DNA from: Youhaiella tibetensis
GTDB taxonomy: Bacteria > Pseudomonadota > Alphaproteobacteria > Rhizobiales > Devosiaceae
NCBI RefSeq assembly: GCF_008000755.1
Contig: NZ_CP041690.1
Location: forward strand, 1,985,260 to 2,049,259
Direction of reading: 5' to 3'
DNA length: 64,000 nucleotides
The notes below the pieces were generated by a model that was given only the letters and a program-made list of their open reading frames with translations, did not search any database and was not told the DNA's origin. How positions within the stretch are numbered: the stretch's first letter is position 1; every line of letters starts with the position of its first letter. The translations under genes and the position numbers were made by a program. Shown here one piece after another: positions 25,114-33,435 of the stretch.

Positions 25114-25480
25114 GTTTCGACTCGCCGACCTCGATCACGAGCTCCGGATCAAACCCGGGCGCGGACTTTGGATTGCACGCGACCCTCGTGCCACCGATCT
25201 CGTAGTCGAACGCGTGCTGTGCGCAGCCCGGAGTTATTGCAGGGCGAGCATCCGCTGCGCACGCCGGCTGACTTGCGGTTGCACACGCTGATCCATAACG
25301 GCTTCCCGATCGATTGGGCGACGTGGCATGGCGGCTGCGCCGTCTGGGCCGGGGCGGCGATACTCAGTGCAGTCTCTAGGACTTCTAGGACCAAATCTAC
25401 ATTCGGGGCATGGTTGCGGCCCGTGTAGGGGAAACTACGAATAGGCAGCCCCCAAATGCGGAGCCTACCGTCGAGGAACA
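25097..25480 (-). other. Gene-poor stretch, possible decayed minus-strand gene
   Basis: Between the membrane protein and the next small gene I see no intact gene. On the minus strand two frames appear to join near 25234: one reads PRRPIDREAVMDQRVQPQV and ends LALQ, and the next, one base back, reads QHAFDYEIGGTRVACNP and ends at 25097. High GC in third positions supports coding. This would be another one-base deficit, but a clean start is missing. Confidence 0.3.
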
Positions 25481-25738
25481 ATGATTCCAGCGCGCCAGTA
25501 CATGATGCTCTGCTTTGACTGGACTTCGCCCTCAGGGCTTGAGGTTCTCAAGGAGTTGCGAGCCGCGCAGAAACTGGGATCGACGGTCGAGATTGCGGGG
25601 ATCAAGTGCCTAGTCGATGCCATCGAGACTGGAGCGTTCCCCAACATCTATCAGGTGCTGCTCTTGCCGGATGGCGATCATGCCGGCGTCTGCGTCGATG
25701 GGCCCGATCCCGGGTTGTTTGCCCAAGCCAGGGTTTAG
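25481..25738 (+). CDS. Hypothetical small protein (85 aa)
   Basis: The start has GAGGAACA just upstream. The 85-residue protein has no recognised domain; a central KELRAAQKLGSTVEIAGIKCL suggests a small alpha/beta fold. It converges with the next minus-strand gene with only two bases between stops. Function unknown. Confidence 0.5.
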   Translation: MIPARQYMMLCFDWTSPSGLEVLKELRAAQKLGSTVEIAGIKCLVDAIETGAFPNIYQVLLLPDGDHAGVCVDGPDPGLFAQARV

Positions 25739-25740
25739 CC

Positions 25741-25968
25741 CTAGGAGGGGTTGATCATGCCACGACGCCGCATCTCTCTTTCGATCAATGGGAGCCACCG
25801 ATCATCCAGGAACTTGGGATGGTGCAGGACGCGATGGATGTTTCGCAACTCGTCGTTGGTCATACCTTCGATCTGATTTGCACGCAAAAACAAATCAGTA
25901 CGAGCCATTAGCTCGCGTAACTCTCTCGGCGAGTCCTCGTCGTCGTCGGGCGGTATTTGTTCGTTCAT
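25741..25968 (-). CDS. Small acidic protein, DEDD-rich N-terminus (75 aa)
   Basis: The ATG ending at 25968 gives MNEQIPPDDDEDSPRELRELM; the frame is open further upstream from 26010 but that part is AT-rich intergenic. The protein is helical with EGMTNDELRNIHRVLHHPKFLDD and a basic end. No family is known to me. It is followed by the regulator gene on the same strand. Confidence 0.55.
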   Translation of the reverse strand: MNEQIPPDDDEDSPRELRELMARTDLFLRANQIEGMTNDELRNIHRVLHHPKFLDDRWLPLIEREMRRRGMINPS

Positions 25969-26119
25969 AGTCAAGTTTCCGAGTCGCGCGATGCTAATTG
26001 TTAGCATCATAGCGGACAGCGTAACTTATTGGGGACTCGAAACTTAAAATTGCGAGGCAACAAACAAATTTGGCTAATTGCCTCGCAATGTTTTTGTGCG
26101 CTTTCCTGTTAAGCCTTTG

Positions 26120-26752
26120 TCATTGCACGAGAACAAGGCGCAAAAGGTCCGCGGTGTTTCTCGCCCCAAGCTTTTCCATCACCCGGGAGCGATGCACCTC
26201 GACTGTGCGAGAGGATATCCCGAGCGCGCGCCCGGTTTCCTTGTTCGTCAAGCCGTTGATCAGTTGGTCAAGCACCTCCCGCTCTCGCGGGGTCAGCCGG
26301 CCGATCGTCCGGGCATATAGGGGCTTCGTGCCCCGCATCCCGTTCACCAGCATCACCCTGCTGCCCAACGATTCAAGGACGCTTTTCACGATCGCTGTTA
26401 CGTTGAAGGGTTGAGCGAACACATCGTACGCTCCCGCCTTCATCGCCTCGACTGTGAGGCGCGTCGTGTCGCCGTCCTGCAAGATGATCACTGCAGTTCC
26501 TGACTTTTCGCTAGCTATCGTGCGTAGGAGCTCGATACCTCCCTCGTTATCGAACCCGGCATTCATGAGCACCACGTCTGGCGCGCGTTGTGCGGTGGCC
26601 TCCAGGTACTGGGTTACTGTTTGCGCGCTTTCCACCTGAAAGCCTTCGAGCTTGAACACCGCGCGCAGGTATTCGCGGCTCTTTGGATCATCATCCAGGA
26701 TATAGACCACCCTCTCGGCGATCTGTGCCCACCTAGTATTGCCTCTTGCCAT
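26120..26752 (-). CDS. FixJ-type LuxR regulator with degenerate receiver
   Basis: This 210-residue protein starts at the ATG ending at 26752, where AGAGGGAACAGA precedes it. Residues 12-125 form a receiver domain and 150-208 form a LuxR helix-turn-helix (LTPREREVLDQLINGLTNKETGRAL). The acidic pocket DDD (20-22) is kept, but the phospho-acceptor Asp is Asn64, the conserved Thr/Ser position is Gln92 and the conserved Lys is Gln114. It therefore probably works without phosphorylation. No histidine kinase is nearby. The 5' region is AT-rich. Its target genes are unknown. Confidence 0.85.
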   Translation of the reverse strand: MARGNTRWAQIAERVVYILDDDPKSREYLRAVFKLEGFQVESAQTVTQYLEATAQRAPDVVLMNAGFDNEGGIELLRTIASEKSGTAVIILQDGDTTRLTVEAMKAGAYDVFAQPFNVTAIVKSVLESLGSRVMLVNGMRGTKPLYARTIGRLTPREREVLDQLINGLTNKETGRALGISSRTVEVHRSRVMEKLGARNTADLLRLVLVQ

Positions 26753-26969
26753 TCTGTTCCCTCTTTTCTCGACCGAGGTAAGGTTAGGGAATTGGCCCGT
26801 TGTAATCTGGCCAACCTCGACCGACTCAACGAGTAAATCATAATCTCTTCTGGCTAAGTAGGAATACAAATAGTCGTAAGAACTAACGCTTATATAGGCA
26901 TTTTTATGAGCATGCGGTTGCAGTCAACAAAAGTTGTTGCGTGTAGGCGTGATAATAATATTTCTATAT
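26753..26969. other. AT-rich intergenic region upstream of the regulator
   Basis: The 217-base region contains AT-rich blocks near 26870-26970 and a strong ribosome site at its left edge. A promoter for the regulator gene should be here, but I cannot fix boxes with confidence. No gene is supported. Confidence 0.4.
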
Positions 26970-27158
26970 TTATTTAGCAGGGGTCGCGGTGCATCGCTTC
27001 CGCTGGCATAGCTCGCGCTCAATTTCCTTAAGTGCGGCTTCGTCTTTTGGCGAGCGACGGCCGTACTCTGCCGCCAAAGCGAGCGCTTCGGTGTGATAGT
27101 TCCGCCAGGCGTTCAGCTTTTCGGCTGGCAGTCGTGTCAGGGCCGTCTTGCGGTTCAT
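26970..27158 (-). CDS. Small helical protein (62 aa)
   Basis: The ATG ending at 27158 has GGAGGTGG four bases upstream, a strong ribosome site; the longer frame to 27212 lacks one. The protein is basic and helical (KLNAWRNYHTEALALAAEYGRR) with two Cys near its C-terminus. Function unknown. Confidence 0.6.
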   Translation of the reverse strand: MNRKTALTRLPAEKLNAWRNYHTEALALAAEYGRRSPKDEAALKEIERELCQRKRCTATPAK

Positions 27159-27293
27159 AATTCCACCTCCGCTGTTTTCGCCATCCAAGCGGGTGAGGGC
27201 GGGTCGGTCCATTGGGATTTATGCCGATGGCCCGGTACGGCGCCGCAGGGGAGTCAACGTCGTTTGGGCGTCGGTGGTCTCGATTTGATAGTT

Positions 27294-27308
27294 GTTCTGT
27301 GTTTGTTC
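27294..27308 (+). promoter_or_regulatory. LexA (SOS) box GTTC-N7-GTTC
   Basis: The sequence GTTCTGTGTTTGTTC exactly matches the alphaproteobacterial LexA consensus. It lies 35 bases before the start of the zinc-ribbon gene, and immediately downstream of TTGATA (27285-27290), a likely -35 box. LexA binding here would cover the promoter. Confidence 0.7.
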
Positions 27309-27342
27309 TTGTCTTATGGCGGACGGAAACAGGGATCTCGCC

Positions 27343-27843
27343 ATGCCCGCCAAGCCCGAGCCCGGCAACAGACTGTCCGCTTATCCATGGCGCGAAATCG
27401 TCATCAACTGCCATGTCTGTAATAGGCATGCGCAGGTGGCCAAGGAGCGGCTACTCAAGACCTATGGCGACTTAGCCTTGGCCGACCTTGCCCTTCGGAT
27501 CGCAGCCGATCGATCCTGCCCCAGGGCTAAGGCCGAAGGGTATTGCGGCGCCCGGATGCTGACCGCGGGTGTTGAGACGTGGGCATGCCTCGAGGAGGCG
27601 ATGCATGGGGGATGGATCGCCATGCTGCACTGCAATCGGCACATCGAGGCGTTGAAGCGCGGCAGCGCTTGCAGGAAGCCGTTCGAGCTCTACGTGCCGA
27701 CGCTGGTCGCTCTGCTCGGGTGGGACTTCCCTCTGGCTCGCCTGCCTTACAAGGTGACCTGTCCGGGGTGTGGGTCGAGGTCGTTCTTCATCGAGTGGCA
27801 TGTCCCCGAGAGGGGCGCGGGAGCACTCGCAGGTCCACGTTAG
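27343..27843 (+). CDS. Zinc-ribbon protein under predicted SOS control
   Basis: The ATG at 27343 has AGGGA upstream and is preferred to ATGs at 27292 and 27316. This 166-residue protein has three Cys clusters: CHVC (about 24-27), CPRA...YCGA in the middle and CPGC (about 145-148), suggesting one or two zinc sites. The first part resembles RNA/DNA-binding zinc ribbons of alphaproteobacteria without a defined role. A LexA box lies in its promoter, so expression probably rises after DNA damage, as phage induction does. It is the last gene before tRNA-Pro. Confidence 0.65.
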   Translation: MPAKPEPGNRLSAYPWREIVINCHVCNRHAQVAKERLLKTYGDLALADLALRIAADRSCPRAKAEGYCGARMLTAGVETWACLEEAMHGGWIAMLHCNRHIEALKRGSACRKPFELYVPTLVALLGWDFPLARLPYKVTCPGCGSRSFFIEWHVPERGAGALAGPR

Positions 27844-27997
27844 GGAAGGTGATGGCGGAACGAGTGGAGAACATCCGTGGGGATTCTCGTGGGACTTTTT
27901 GTTCCAGACGCCCCACAACGCGCCGTTTGTTCTCTTTTGTTCTCGACCAGGGTCCGACGGTCAAGCCGCCGAAACCCCAGGAGAAGTAAGGAATTTT

Positions 27998-28074
27998 TGG
28001 TCGGAGTGGCCGGATTTGAACCGACGACCCTTTGTCCCCCAGACAAATGCGCTACCAGGCTGCGCTACACCCCG
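27998..28074 (-). tRNA. tRNA-Pro (GGG), likely phage attachment site
   Basis: A 77-base cloverleaf is present: the acceptor end starts CGGGGTG and pairs with CACTCCG near the 3' end; the anticodon loop CTGGGGG gives GGG; the T arm is GGTTCAAATCC; the 3' CCA is encoded (27998-28000). The 3' end faces the prophage, as is typical when a phage integrase uses the 3' half of a tRNA gene as attB. The integrase is not in the window. Confidence 0.95.
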
Positions 28075-28146
28075 ACTGCGCGAACCCCTACCCAAACCGC
28101 TCCTGCGATGCAAGGCCTGATTTCGGGTTGAGGTGCGACTTCCTCG

Positions 28147-28893
28147 TCAATATGTGGTGCGGCCGCCCGAAAGATCAAAGACTGAGGCGGTGGTGAAGCT
28201 GTTTTCCTTGCTGACCAGCCAGGCGACCATGGCTGCCGCTTCTTCGACCTCGAGGAACCGGCCGCGCGGGATGCGGACCAGCATGTAATCGATGAACTCG
28301 GGGGTGAGTGTGTCGAGGATTCGCGTCTTGGCGGTCGCCGGGGTAATCGCGTTGACGGCGATATCGTACTTGGCCAGTTCCTTGCCCAGCGACTTGACCA
28401 GCCCGATGACGCCCGCCTTGGCGGCGGAATAGGCCGAAAGATTGGGATTGCCCTCCTTGCCGGCCACCGAGGCGATGTTGACGATCCGCCCGTAGTTGCG
28501 GGCCTTCATGGAAGGGACGCAGACCTTGTTGACGTAAAAGGTGCCGTTGAGATTGATCTCCACGATCCTGCGCCACTCGTCGGGGTCGTATTCCTCGAGC
28601 GGCGCGTTCGAACCGGCAATGCCAGCCGAATTGACGAGAATCGACACCGGTCCGATTGCACTCTCCACGCGCTCGTGGGCGGCCTGGAGGCCGGGCAGGT
28701 CGGTGATGTCGACCGTCTCGGCCGAGGCAGCCGGGCCGAGGGCTGCGATTGCCTGCTCGAGCACGGCGGCGTTGATGTCCCAAAGACTGACTTTGGCGCC
28801 CGATTCGATGAGGCGCCGAGCCATGGCAAAGCCCAGGCCCTGGGCCCCTCCGGTGACGACGGCGACCTGGCCGTTCAAATCGATCTGGTTCAT
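28147..28893 (-). CDS. SDR-family oxidoreductase, probable sugar acid dehydrogenase
   Basis: This 248-residue short-chain dehydrogenase has the NAD(P) motif TGGAQGLG (about 15-22), NSAG (about 87-90), Ser near 140 and the YSAAK catalytic Tyr/Lys (about 154-158). It is next to an L-rhamnose mutarotase gene on the same strand. Together they suggest a non-phosphorylative L-rhamnose or L-fucose pathway, where such an SDR oxidises a keto-deoxy sugar acid. The exact substrate cannot be read from sequence. Confidence 0.8.
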   Translation of the reverse strand: MNQIDLNGQVAVVTGGAQGLGFAMARRLIESGAKVSLWDINAAVLEQAIAALGPAASAETVDITDLPGLQAAHERVESAIGPVSILVNSAGIAGSNAPLEEYDPDEWRRIVEINLNGTFYVNKVCVPSMKARNYGRIVNIASVAGKEGNPNLSAYSAAKAGVIGLVKSLGKELAKYDIAVNAITPATAKTRILDTLTPEFIDYMLVRIPRGRFLEVEEAAAMVAWLVSKENSFTTASVFDLSGGRTTY

Positions 28894-28939
28894 GTAATCG
28901 CTCTATCGAAAGGAATTGCGTTGAAGTCGCCGCCTCGCC

Positions 28940-29257
28940 TCACGGCAGGTGGAACATGGGCAAGAGGTCCACCTGCACCGGCACGTTGTCGGGGTGGGTC
29001 TCCATCACGTCCGCCATGAAGGCCCACCAGCGCTTGACGATCTCGAGGTCGGGCAGGGCGTCCATGGTATGGTCGTCTGTACGCACCAGGGTGGCGAAGA
29101 GGTGGTTGGTCTCTGGATCGAGCCAGATCGTATAGTCGGAGACCCCTGCATCCTTCAGGGCCTTGGCGAGTTCTGGGAAGATCTCATCATGCCGCTTCCG
29201 GTAGGCAGCCGCCTGACCGGGATTGAGGTTCATGCGGAACGCTATGCGCTCGGACAC
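28940..29257 (-). CDS. rhaM: L-rhamnose mutarotase
   Basis: This 105-residue protein interconverts the anomers of L-rhamnose before catabolism. It shows the family features: YRKRHDEIFPEL early, a central DYTIWLDPETNHLFATL, the pair RWW (about 80-82), DVMETHPDN and the final PMFHLP. Its downstream neighbour is an SDR gene in the same direction, 46 bases away. A related L-fucose mutarotase specificity is possible. Confidence 0.88.
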   Translation of the reverse strand: MSERIAFRMNLNPGQAAAYRKRHDEIFPELAKALKDAGVSDYTIWLDPETNHLFATLVRTDDHTMDALPDLEIVKRWWAFMADVMETHPDNVPVQVDLLPMFHLP

Positions 29258-29335
29258 CGTCGACTCCTTGGCGAAGTTAATGCACTGTGATCGCTACCAT
29301 ACCAGCATGCCTGGCCCAACCGGCAAGGAGAGCCG

Positions 29336-29665
29336 ATGAGTGAGGTTTTCAAGTTTCCCGAGAACGTCGTGTGGACGGACCTCGGGGGCGGCAACATGCG
29401 TGCCGTGCTTTCCGAGCGTCCCGAACTGATGATGGTCGCCTTCGCCTTCCCAAAGGATGGCGTTGGCGCGCTTCATTCCCATCCTCACGTCCAGGCGAGC
29501 TTCGTGGCCGAGGGGCGGTTCGAAGTGACCATCGACGGGCAAACCGAGATCGTGGACCGCGGCGGCAGCTTCATCGTTCCTCCCGGCGCCCTGCACGGCG
29601 TCAAGGCGCTCGAGAAGGGGATGCTCATCGATGCGTTCACACCGCGCCGCGACGACTTCCTTTAG
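29336..29665 (+). CDS. Cupin protein, KdgF-like
   Basis: This 109-residue protein is a single-domain cupin. The metal site is likely made of His48, His50 and Glu/His residues in the HSHPHVQASFVAEG stretch and His86 in PPGALHGVKALE. It resembles KdgF, which converts pectin- or alginate-derived uronates to linear keto acids. It is divergent from the rhamnose genes, so a role in sugar catabolism is plausible, but this is not proven. Confidence 0.75.
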   Translation: MSEVFKFPENVVWTDLGGGNMRAVLSERPELMMVAFAFPKDGVGALHSHPHVQASFVAEGRFEVTIDGQTEIVDRGGSFIVPPGALHGVKALEKGMLIDAFTPRRDDFL

Positions 29666-29754
29666 ACGCAAGCCTTGCGTAAAAGCCTGCTCGTCAAATC
29701 AACACGATAGGGTCGGCCGCGGAATCAGTTCGTGAACCGGCCCGGAGCCCGGGC

Positions 29755-30699
29755 TTGATCGAACGCGCCATAACTTCCTGTCTCCCGCTCTGGCCGCAGC
29801 TTGCGGACGGGCGGGCCACGCTGATCAACCTGTCCGAGAACCACACCTTTCGGATCGACGGCCCCGAGGGCCAGCGGCATATCCTGCGGCTGCACCGGCC
29901 CGGCTACCACACGCGTGACGCGATCCGAAGCGAGCTCGACTGGCTCCAGGCCCTGCGCGCCGAAGGCGGCATGCCCGTACCCCGCCCGCTCCCTGGCAAC
30001 GATGGCCAATTCATCCAGCAGGTGAGCGCGTCGGGAATCTCCGAACGCTTCGCGGTGCTCTTCGCCTTCGAGGAAGGTTCCGAGCCACAGGTTCATGACC
30101 GACTCGAGCCGCTCTTTGAAACCCTGGGTGGCTATGCGGCGCGCAATCATCTGCACGCGGCCGGTTACGAGAGTGCTGACGTCGTGCGTCCCCGATGGGA
30201 CGAAAGCGTGCTCGATCCGGACGGTATCTGGGGCGATTGGCGCAAGGCGCCCGGAGCCGATGCAGTTCGCGACGTTCTCGATCGGCTCGACACCAGGCTG
30301 CGCAGCGACCTGGCGGCCTACGGCAAGGGGCGCGAGCGCTTCGGGCTCATCCACGCGGATATGCGGCTGGCCAACCTGCTTGTCGACGGCGAGAGGGTTG
30401 CACTCATTGATTTCGATGATTGCGGCTTCGGCTGGTTCGCCTACGATTTCGCCGCCGCCGTGTCCTTCATCGACGATCAGGATGTCCTGCCGGGGCTCAA
30501 GGCCGCTTGGCTGCGCGGCTACGCACGCCACCGGGCTCTTGCACCCGAGGACATCGCCGCCATGGATACGCTCGTGCTCATGCGGCGCATGCTGCTGCTG
30601 GCCTGGACCGGAACGCACGCCGAAACCGACCTGGCCCGGTCCCAGGCGCACCTGGCGCAACTGACGGCGGAATTGGGCGAGGCCTACCTCAATCAGTAG
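29755..30699 (+). CDS. APH-family phosphotransferase (homoserine kinase/fructosamine kinase type)
   Basis: This 314-residue protein starts at a TTG and carries the APH kinase catalytic loop HADMRLANLL (about 202-211) and the metal motif IDFDD (about 221-225). It resembles the uncharacterised phosphotransferases that phosphorylate small alcohols or sugars. The start has no strong ribosome site and the exact N-terminus is uncertain. It converges with the exopolysaccharide transferase, overlapping by seven bases. The substrate is unknown. Confidence 0.75.
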   Translation: MIERAITSCLPLWPQLADGRATLINLSENHTFRIDGPEGQRHILRLHRPGYHTRDAIRSELDWLQALRAEGGMPVPRPLPGNDGQFIQQVSASGISERFAVLFAFEEGSEPQVHDRLEPLFETLGGYAARNHLHAAGYESADVVRPRWDESVLDPDGIWGDWRKAPGADAVRDVLDRLDTRLRSDLAAYGKGRERFGLIHADMRLANLLVDGERVALIDFDDCGFGWFAYDFAAAVSFIDDQDVLPGLKAAWLRGYARHRALAPEDIAAMDTLVLMRRMLLLAWTGTHAETDLARSQAHLAQLTAELGEAYLNQ

Positions 30700-32210
30700 G
30701 CGTTCTTGCGGGCCGAAAACAGCGAGACCGGTGTCATCGCCACGATGTAGAGGTCGAGAAAAAGCGACCAGTTTTCAATGTAGTGGAGGTCGTGATTGAC
30801 TCGCTGCATGATCTTGTCGATCGTATCGGTCTCTCCACGCCAGCCATTGATCTGAGCCCAGCCGGTCATGCCGGGCTTGACGCGGTGCCGCGCGAAATAG
30901 CCGTCCACCGCCTCGTAATAGAGCTTGTTGTCGGCCTTGGCCTGCAGGGCGTGGGGACGAGGGCCGACAATGGAGAGGTCGCCCTTGAGCACGTTGAGAA
31001 GCTGCGGCAACTCGTCGATCGAGGTCTTGCGGATAAAGCGCCCCACGCGGGTGACCCGCGGGTCGTCCTTGGTGACCAGCCTGGATGCGGTGGCGTCGGT
31101 CATGTCGGTGTACATCGAGCGGAATTTGTACATCTCGATGAGCTGGTTGTTGAAGCCGTGGCGCTTCTGCTTGAAGAAGATCGGCCCCTTGCTCTCGAGC
31201 CGGATGGCGATGGCCGTCGCCAGCATGATGGGCGAGAGCAGGATGAGGGCGGTCAGCGCCACCACCTTGTCGAACACCCATTTGAAGACCAGGTTCCAAT
31301 CCGAGATCGGGCGATCGGCCATATCGAAGACCGGAAGTTCGCCGACATAGGAATAGGCCTTGGACGTGAACCGGAGCTGGCTCATGTGCGCCGAGAGGCG
31401 AATATCGACCGGCAGCACCCAGAGCGTGCGCAGCATGTCGAGAACGCGGTTCTCTGCCGAAAGCGGCATGGAGACGATGACGAGGTCCACAGGCGTGCGG
31501 CGCGAGAACTCCACGAGATCGGCGACCTTGCCCAGCTTGGAGTAGCCGGCCACCACGTCCGGTGAGCGTTCATCAATGCGGTCGTCGAAAAGACCGAGCA
31601 GGTTGATGTCGTTGGCGGCGCCTGCCCGAATGGTCTCGATCAGCGCCTCCGCATCCTTGCCGCCACCGATGATCACCGTGCGGCGCTTCAGGCGTCCCTG
31701 GTTGGTCCAGCGCAGGACCAGAGCCCGCAGGGCCAGCCGATAGGCGACGAGCAATGCACCGCCGGCCAGGAACCAGCCCGCGAGCCAGACGCGCGAAACC
31801 ATGTCCGAGACCTTGAAGACATAGGCCGCGACCATAAGCGTGATGAAGACCAGGGACCAGGCGGCGAGGACGCGCCCGATCTGGACGACGCCCATGCGAT
31901 AGGCCGAGACCTTGTGCATTCGGGCCGCGTTGATCAGCACGTTGGCGAAGAGCGTCGCGCCAAGGATGACCGGGATGTAGAAAATCGGCGTGGCATCGAC
32001 ATAGATCTTGAAGATCGCGTAGCCGAGAACCGCCAGCAGTGCCGCCTCGATAGCCTGGGCGACGCCGACGATGACGGCTGCCGACATGGTCTTTTCGACC
32101 GGCGCGGTCGCGATGCGTTCAGCCTGCGCGGTCAACCTGCCGGACTGGTCCTGCGCGCTGCCATTGGCAACGTGGTTGAGAACAGCCTGCTTGGGGTCGA
32201 TGTGGAACAT
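30693..32210 (-). CDS. Undecaprenyl-phosphate sugar-1-phosphate transferase (exopolysaccharide priming)
   Basis: This 505-residue enzyme starts exopolysaccharide repeats by moving glucose- or galactose-1-phosphate onto undecaprenyl phosphate. It has several N-terminal membrane helices (about 43-170), a Rossmann-like central part (RRTVIIGGGKDAEALI) and the bacterial sugar transferase domain (about 310-505) with KFRSMYTDM, KTSIDELPQLLNV and GPRPHA motifs and GMTGWAQINGWRGET. It is first of the minus-strand EPS genes, with GT4 and a Wza-like gene upstream. Confidence 0.92.
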   Translation of the reverse strand: MFHIDPKQAVLNHVANGSAQDQSGRLTAQAERIATAPVEKTMSAAVIVGVAQAIEAALLAVLGYAIFKIYVDATPIFYIPVILGATLFANVLINAARMHKVSAYRMGVVQIGRVLAAWSLVFITLMVAAYVFKVSDMVSRVWLAGWFLAGGALLVAYRLALRALVLRWTNQGRLKRRTVIIGGGKDAEALIETIRAGAANDINLLGLFDDRIDERSPDVVAGYSKLGKVADLVEFSRRTPVDLVIVSMPLSAENRVLDMLRTLWVLPVDIRLSAHMSQLRFTSKAYSYVGELPVFDMADRPISDWNLVFKWVFDKVVALTALILLSPIMLATAIAIRLESKGPIFFKQKRHGFNNQLIEMYKFRSMYTDMTDATASRLVTKDDPRVTRVGRFIRKTSIDELPQLLNVLKGDLSIVGPRPHALQAKADNKLYYEAVDGYFARHRVKPGMTGWAQINGWRGETDTIDKIMQRVNHDLHYIENWSLFLDLYIVAMTPVSLFSARKNAY

Positions 32211-32288
32211 GTCTTTTCGGCCGATGAGACGGAAACTTATCGCGCCAATATCGAGCCTGAGGAGTGAACACCCAGTGAAATGGGATCG

Positions 32289-33416
32289 TTAACGTGTAGC
32301 AATCGCCTGATGGTAAAGGCTTTCTATGGCTTCGGTCATGGCGTCGAGCGAGAAGCGAGGGGCGATGAATTCGAGGCGCTCGCGCGCTTCTGCCCGGGCT
32401 TCGGCGGGGCGATCGAGAAAGGCCTGCATTGCGGCCTGTAGCGCGCTTACGTCCGACGCCGGCACGAGGGAGCTCGAGGTCGGCCCGAAGATTTCCTTGA
32501 CCCCGCCCACATCGGTGGCGATGACCGGCAGGCCTGCCGCGGCTGCCTCGAGCACGATATAGGGCAGGGATTCCGCCAGGGATGGCACGACCATGCATTG
32601 GCCCCTGGGAAAGGTGGTTCGCGCCACCTGAGCCCCGGGAATGGTCACGCGCTCGGCGAGCGAAAGGGCGCTGACCATTTCCGCATAGCGGCTCCGATCC
32701 GGGCCGTCTCCGACCAGGAGCAGCGTCGGAAGCGAGCCGTCGGGCCTGCGCAGGCGGGAAAACGCCTCGAGCAGGATGTGGACGCCCTTGAGGTCGCGCA
32801 ATTCGCCGACGAACAGGAAATCGGCCGCGTCGGCGTCGGGAGTGACGGGCTCGAATTCCGGCGACGCGAGGCCATTGTGGACCACCGGGTCGGGGCATCT
32901 GGGCTGCGCAATGGTCGAGCGGTAGGCGCCGCGCGCGAAGGCGCTTTCGAAAATCACTGCATCGGTCAACGGCAGCAGGGCGCGTTCGATCGAGCGGAAA
33001 ACCTTGCCCGACATCGAGCCGGGGCCGAAATGCAGCGTGCCGCCATGCGGGGTATAGAGCGCGGCGCGCTTCGAGGCCAGGCGGCCGAGCCGGGCGTTCA
33101 CTCCACCCTTGGCGCCGTGCCCGTGCAGCACATCGATGCGTAAATTGGTGGCTAGTGAGCGAATTCTGAACGGCGTCGTAACGTCTCCGGCACCGGCCAC
33201 CCGGGGCATCGGCAGCCGATGGATGCCGAGCGTTGCCAGTTCGGCGATAGGAGCAAGCTTGCGCTCGGTCAGGGCGTCGGCGCTCAGCGAGTCGACGACG
33301 ATGCCGATTTCATGGCCGCGCGCGGCAAGACCTGTCGTCAGGTCGAGGACGTGCCGGAACAGGCCGCCCACAGGGGCTCGCAATACCTGGAGTATGCGCA
33401 GTTTCTGCTCGGGCAT
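32289..33416 (-). CDS. Glycosyltransferase family 4, exopolysaccharide assembly
   Basis: This 375-residue protein is a GT-B fold glycosyltransferase. It has the N-terminal acceptor domain (LRILQVLRAPVGGLFRHVLDL), then the C-terminal nucleotide-sugar domain with FLFVGELRDLKGVHILLEAF and EX7E-type region AESLPYIVLEAAAAGLPVIA. It lies between the priming transferase and the exporter gene, so it should add a sugar to the lipid-linked repeat. Donor and linkage are unknown. Confidence 0.88.
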   Translation of the reverse strand: MPEQKLRILQVLRAPVGGLFRHVLDLTTGLAARGHEIGIVVDSLSADALTERKLAPIAELATLGIHRLPMPRVAGAGDVTTPFRIRSLATNLRIDVLHGHGAKGGVNARLGRLASKRAALYTPHGGTLHFGPGSMSGKVFRSIERALLPLTDAVIFESAFARGAYRSTIAQPRCPDPVVHNGLASPEFEPVTPDADAADFLFVGELRDLKGVHILLEAFSRLRRPDGSLPTLLLVGDGPDRSRYAEMVSALSLAERVTIPGAQVARTTFPRGQCMVVPSLAESLPYIVLEAAAAGLPVIATDVGGVKEIFGPTSSSLVPASDVSALQAAMQAFLDRPAEARAEARERLEFIAPRFSLDAMTEAIESLYHQAIATR

Positions 33417-33435
33417 GGCATTTCCGGAAAAGCTC

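Larger units (their letters stand above)
1..27997. mobile_element. Prophage, lambda-like siphophage, late region (left part outside window)
   Basis: A block of phage morphogenesis and lysis genes occupies this interval in the usual siphophage order: protease/scaffold, decoration, capsid, neck, tail completion, tail tube, G/GT, tape measure, tail tip, fibre, endolysin and holin-like genes. Terminase, portal, integrase, repressor and replication genes are missing from the window, so the left end is outside it. The right end is inferred to be the 3' end of tRNA-Pro, which faces the phage. The duplicated att core cannot be seen because the left junction is not here. Up to three small genes look frameshifted, so the element may be decaying or the assembly may contain single-base errors. 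Confidence 0.9.

Noticed and set aside
27858-27872. GAAC-N7-GAAC as a second SOS box
   Set aside because: It fits the pattern but is not in front of a convincing gene; such a match is expected by chance once or twice in 64 kb.
27932-27945. GTTC-N6-GTTC near the tRNA as a LexA box
   Set aside because: The spacer is six bases, not seven, so it does not fit the alphaproteobacterial LexA consensus.
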